NCBI GenBank assembly: GCA_915070235.1
Contig: CAJZFM010000090.1
Coordinates: 1 to 7,944, forward strand
Origin: an uncultured Capnocytophaga sp.
GTDB taxonomy: Bacteria; Bacteroidota; Bacteroidia; Flavobacteriales; Flavobacteriaceae
Length of the DNA: 7,944 nucleotides
Direction of reading: 5' to 3'
Part shown: piece after piece, positions 7,678 through 7,944 of the stretch
How positions within the stretch are numbered: position 1 is the stretch's first letter
How the letters are laid out: each line of letters opens with the position of its first letter
The notes under the pieces: model-generated
What the model was told of the DNA's origin: nothing
The model's input: the letters and a program-made list of their open reading frames with translations, nothing else
Database searches by the model: none
Position numbers and translations under genes: made by a program

Positions 7678-7709
7678 TGATTAGTGACGAATGACAAGTG
7701 ACAAGTGAA
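7675..7709. repeat. Short heptad array at the mnmG 3' end
   Basis: Units TAGTGAT, TAGTGAC, GAATGAC, AAGTGAC and AAGTGAA run in phase from the mnmG stop codon. The last unit forms the left arm of the terminator stem that follows. The pattern is the same as in the typA and ClC spacers, again beginning with TAG TGA. Confidence 0.75.
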
Positions 7710-7743
7710 GTGTGAAAAGTATCACTCTTCACTTTTTATTTTT
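7703..7743 (+). terminator. Rho-independent terminator after mnmG
   Basis: AAGTGAAG (7703-7710) pairs perfectly with CTTCACTT (7727-7734). GTGA (7712-7715) pairs with TCAC (7722-7725), leaving one T-T mismatch and the 6-base loop AAAGTA. A T-rich run (TTTTTATTTTT, 7733-7743) follows on the + side only, so it terminates + strand transcripts. It should close the thioesterase-hydrolase-mnmG transcript. It is the only canonical terminator I find in the window. Confidence 0.85.
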
Positions 7744-7748
7744 CTACT

Positions 7749-7876
7749 GCTGGCAATAGTATGTCCCTCGTGCCTTATCGCTCCCTAATTCATGGCCTAA
7801 AAGTAGCGCCTTCTCAGTTGGTTATAGAGCTACAAGCTCTTAGTATGATAGGCACGAGTTACAAACTCGCGCCAGC
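7749..7876. mobile_element. 128-bp MITE- or REP-like element with imperfect terminal inverted repeats
   Basis: The left end (7749-7774) and the reverse complement of the right end (7851-7876) match at 20 of 26 positions. Both start GCTGGC and contain CTCGTGCC; the match continues as TTATC on the left and TATC on the right. Inside the right end, GGCACGAGTT (7851-7860) and AACTCGCGCC (7864-7873) form a hairpin that is fully paired, allowing one G-U, when read on the minus strand. A second hairpin, AGAGCT/AGCTCT (7826-7840), has the same ACA loop. On the minus strand both hairpins fit GAGYTTGTARCTC. There is no room for a transposase, and I see no clear target-site duplication. It could be a non-autonomous element or a REP-type palindrome pair; multi-copy status is untested. 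Confidence 0.55.
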
Positions 7877-7944
7877 GGGGGAAAAGAAGCGTGGAAAACT
7901 AATGCTATCGCCCTCTTTGGTGAGTAGTCCTATACTCTCTTCAT
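7859..7944 (-). CDS. Possible 3' end of a minus-strand gene (partial)
   Basis: Read on the minus strand from base 7942, one frame gives 27 residues, EESIGLLTKEGDSISFPRFF followed by SPAGASL, then TAA at 7861-7859. The composition resembles real coding sequence, and a convergent gene after the mnmG terminator would be ordinary. I do not recognise the family. If the element at 7749-7876 is real, the last five residues and the stop codon come from its inverted repeat. The fragment is short and the other minus frames stop early, so this could be chance. Confidence 0.3.
   Translation of the reverse strand, partial: EESIGLLTKEGDSISFPRFFSPAGASL

Overview
The window looks like chromosomal DNA from a member of the Bacteroidota. 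A flavobacterium, perhaps Capnocytophaga-like, is a guess. The reasons are the protein style of TypA, the chloride-channel protein, prephenate dehydratase and MnmG, the lack of Shine-Dalgarno sequences before the starts, and degenerate 7-base repeats in the spacers. No search was run, so genus is not established.

Layout. All six confident genes lie on the + strand: the C-terminal half of the GTPase TypA/BipA (1-951, cut by the window edge); a ClC chloride channel/transporter with two CBS domains (1046-2845); prephenate dehydratase PheA with an ACT domain (2931-3749); a double-hotdog acyl-ACP thioesterase (3824-4585); a serine alpha/beta-hydrolase of a poorly characterised family (4602-5813); and the tRNA-modification enzyme MnmG/GidA (5818-7677). 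A terminator hairpin follows mnmG at 7703-7743. The last ~200 bases hold a 128-bp inverted-repeat element (7749-7876) and perhaps the 3' end of a minus-strand gene.

How the genes relate. The last three genes are separated by 16 and 4 bases and probably share one transcript that ends at 7703-7743. The first three are separated by 74-94 base spacers filled with degenerate heptads (TAGTGAC / TAATGAT / AAATGAC types) that start at, or a few bases before, the stop codon of the upstream gene. I see no convincing Bacteroidota promoter (TAnnTTTG) in any spacer, so these genes may be read through from upstream. Functionally the set is mixed: ribosome assembly/translation, ion transport, phenylalanine synthesis, acyl-chain release and tRNA wobble modification.

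Most worth a second look are the heptad arrays (especially the self-complementary one abutting pheA), the 128-bp MITE/REP-like element, and the ClC protein, which lacks the inner proton-relay glutamate. I see no defence system, CRISPR array, RNA gene or intact transposase.
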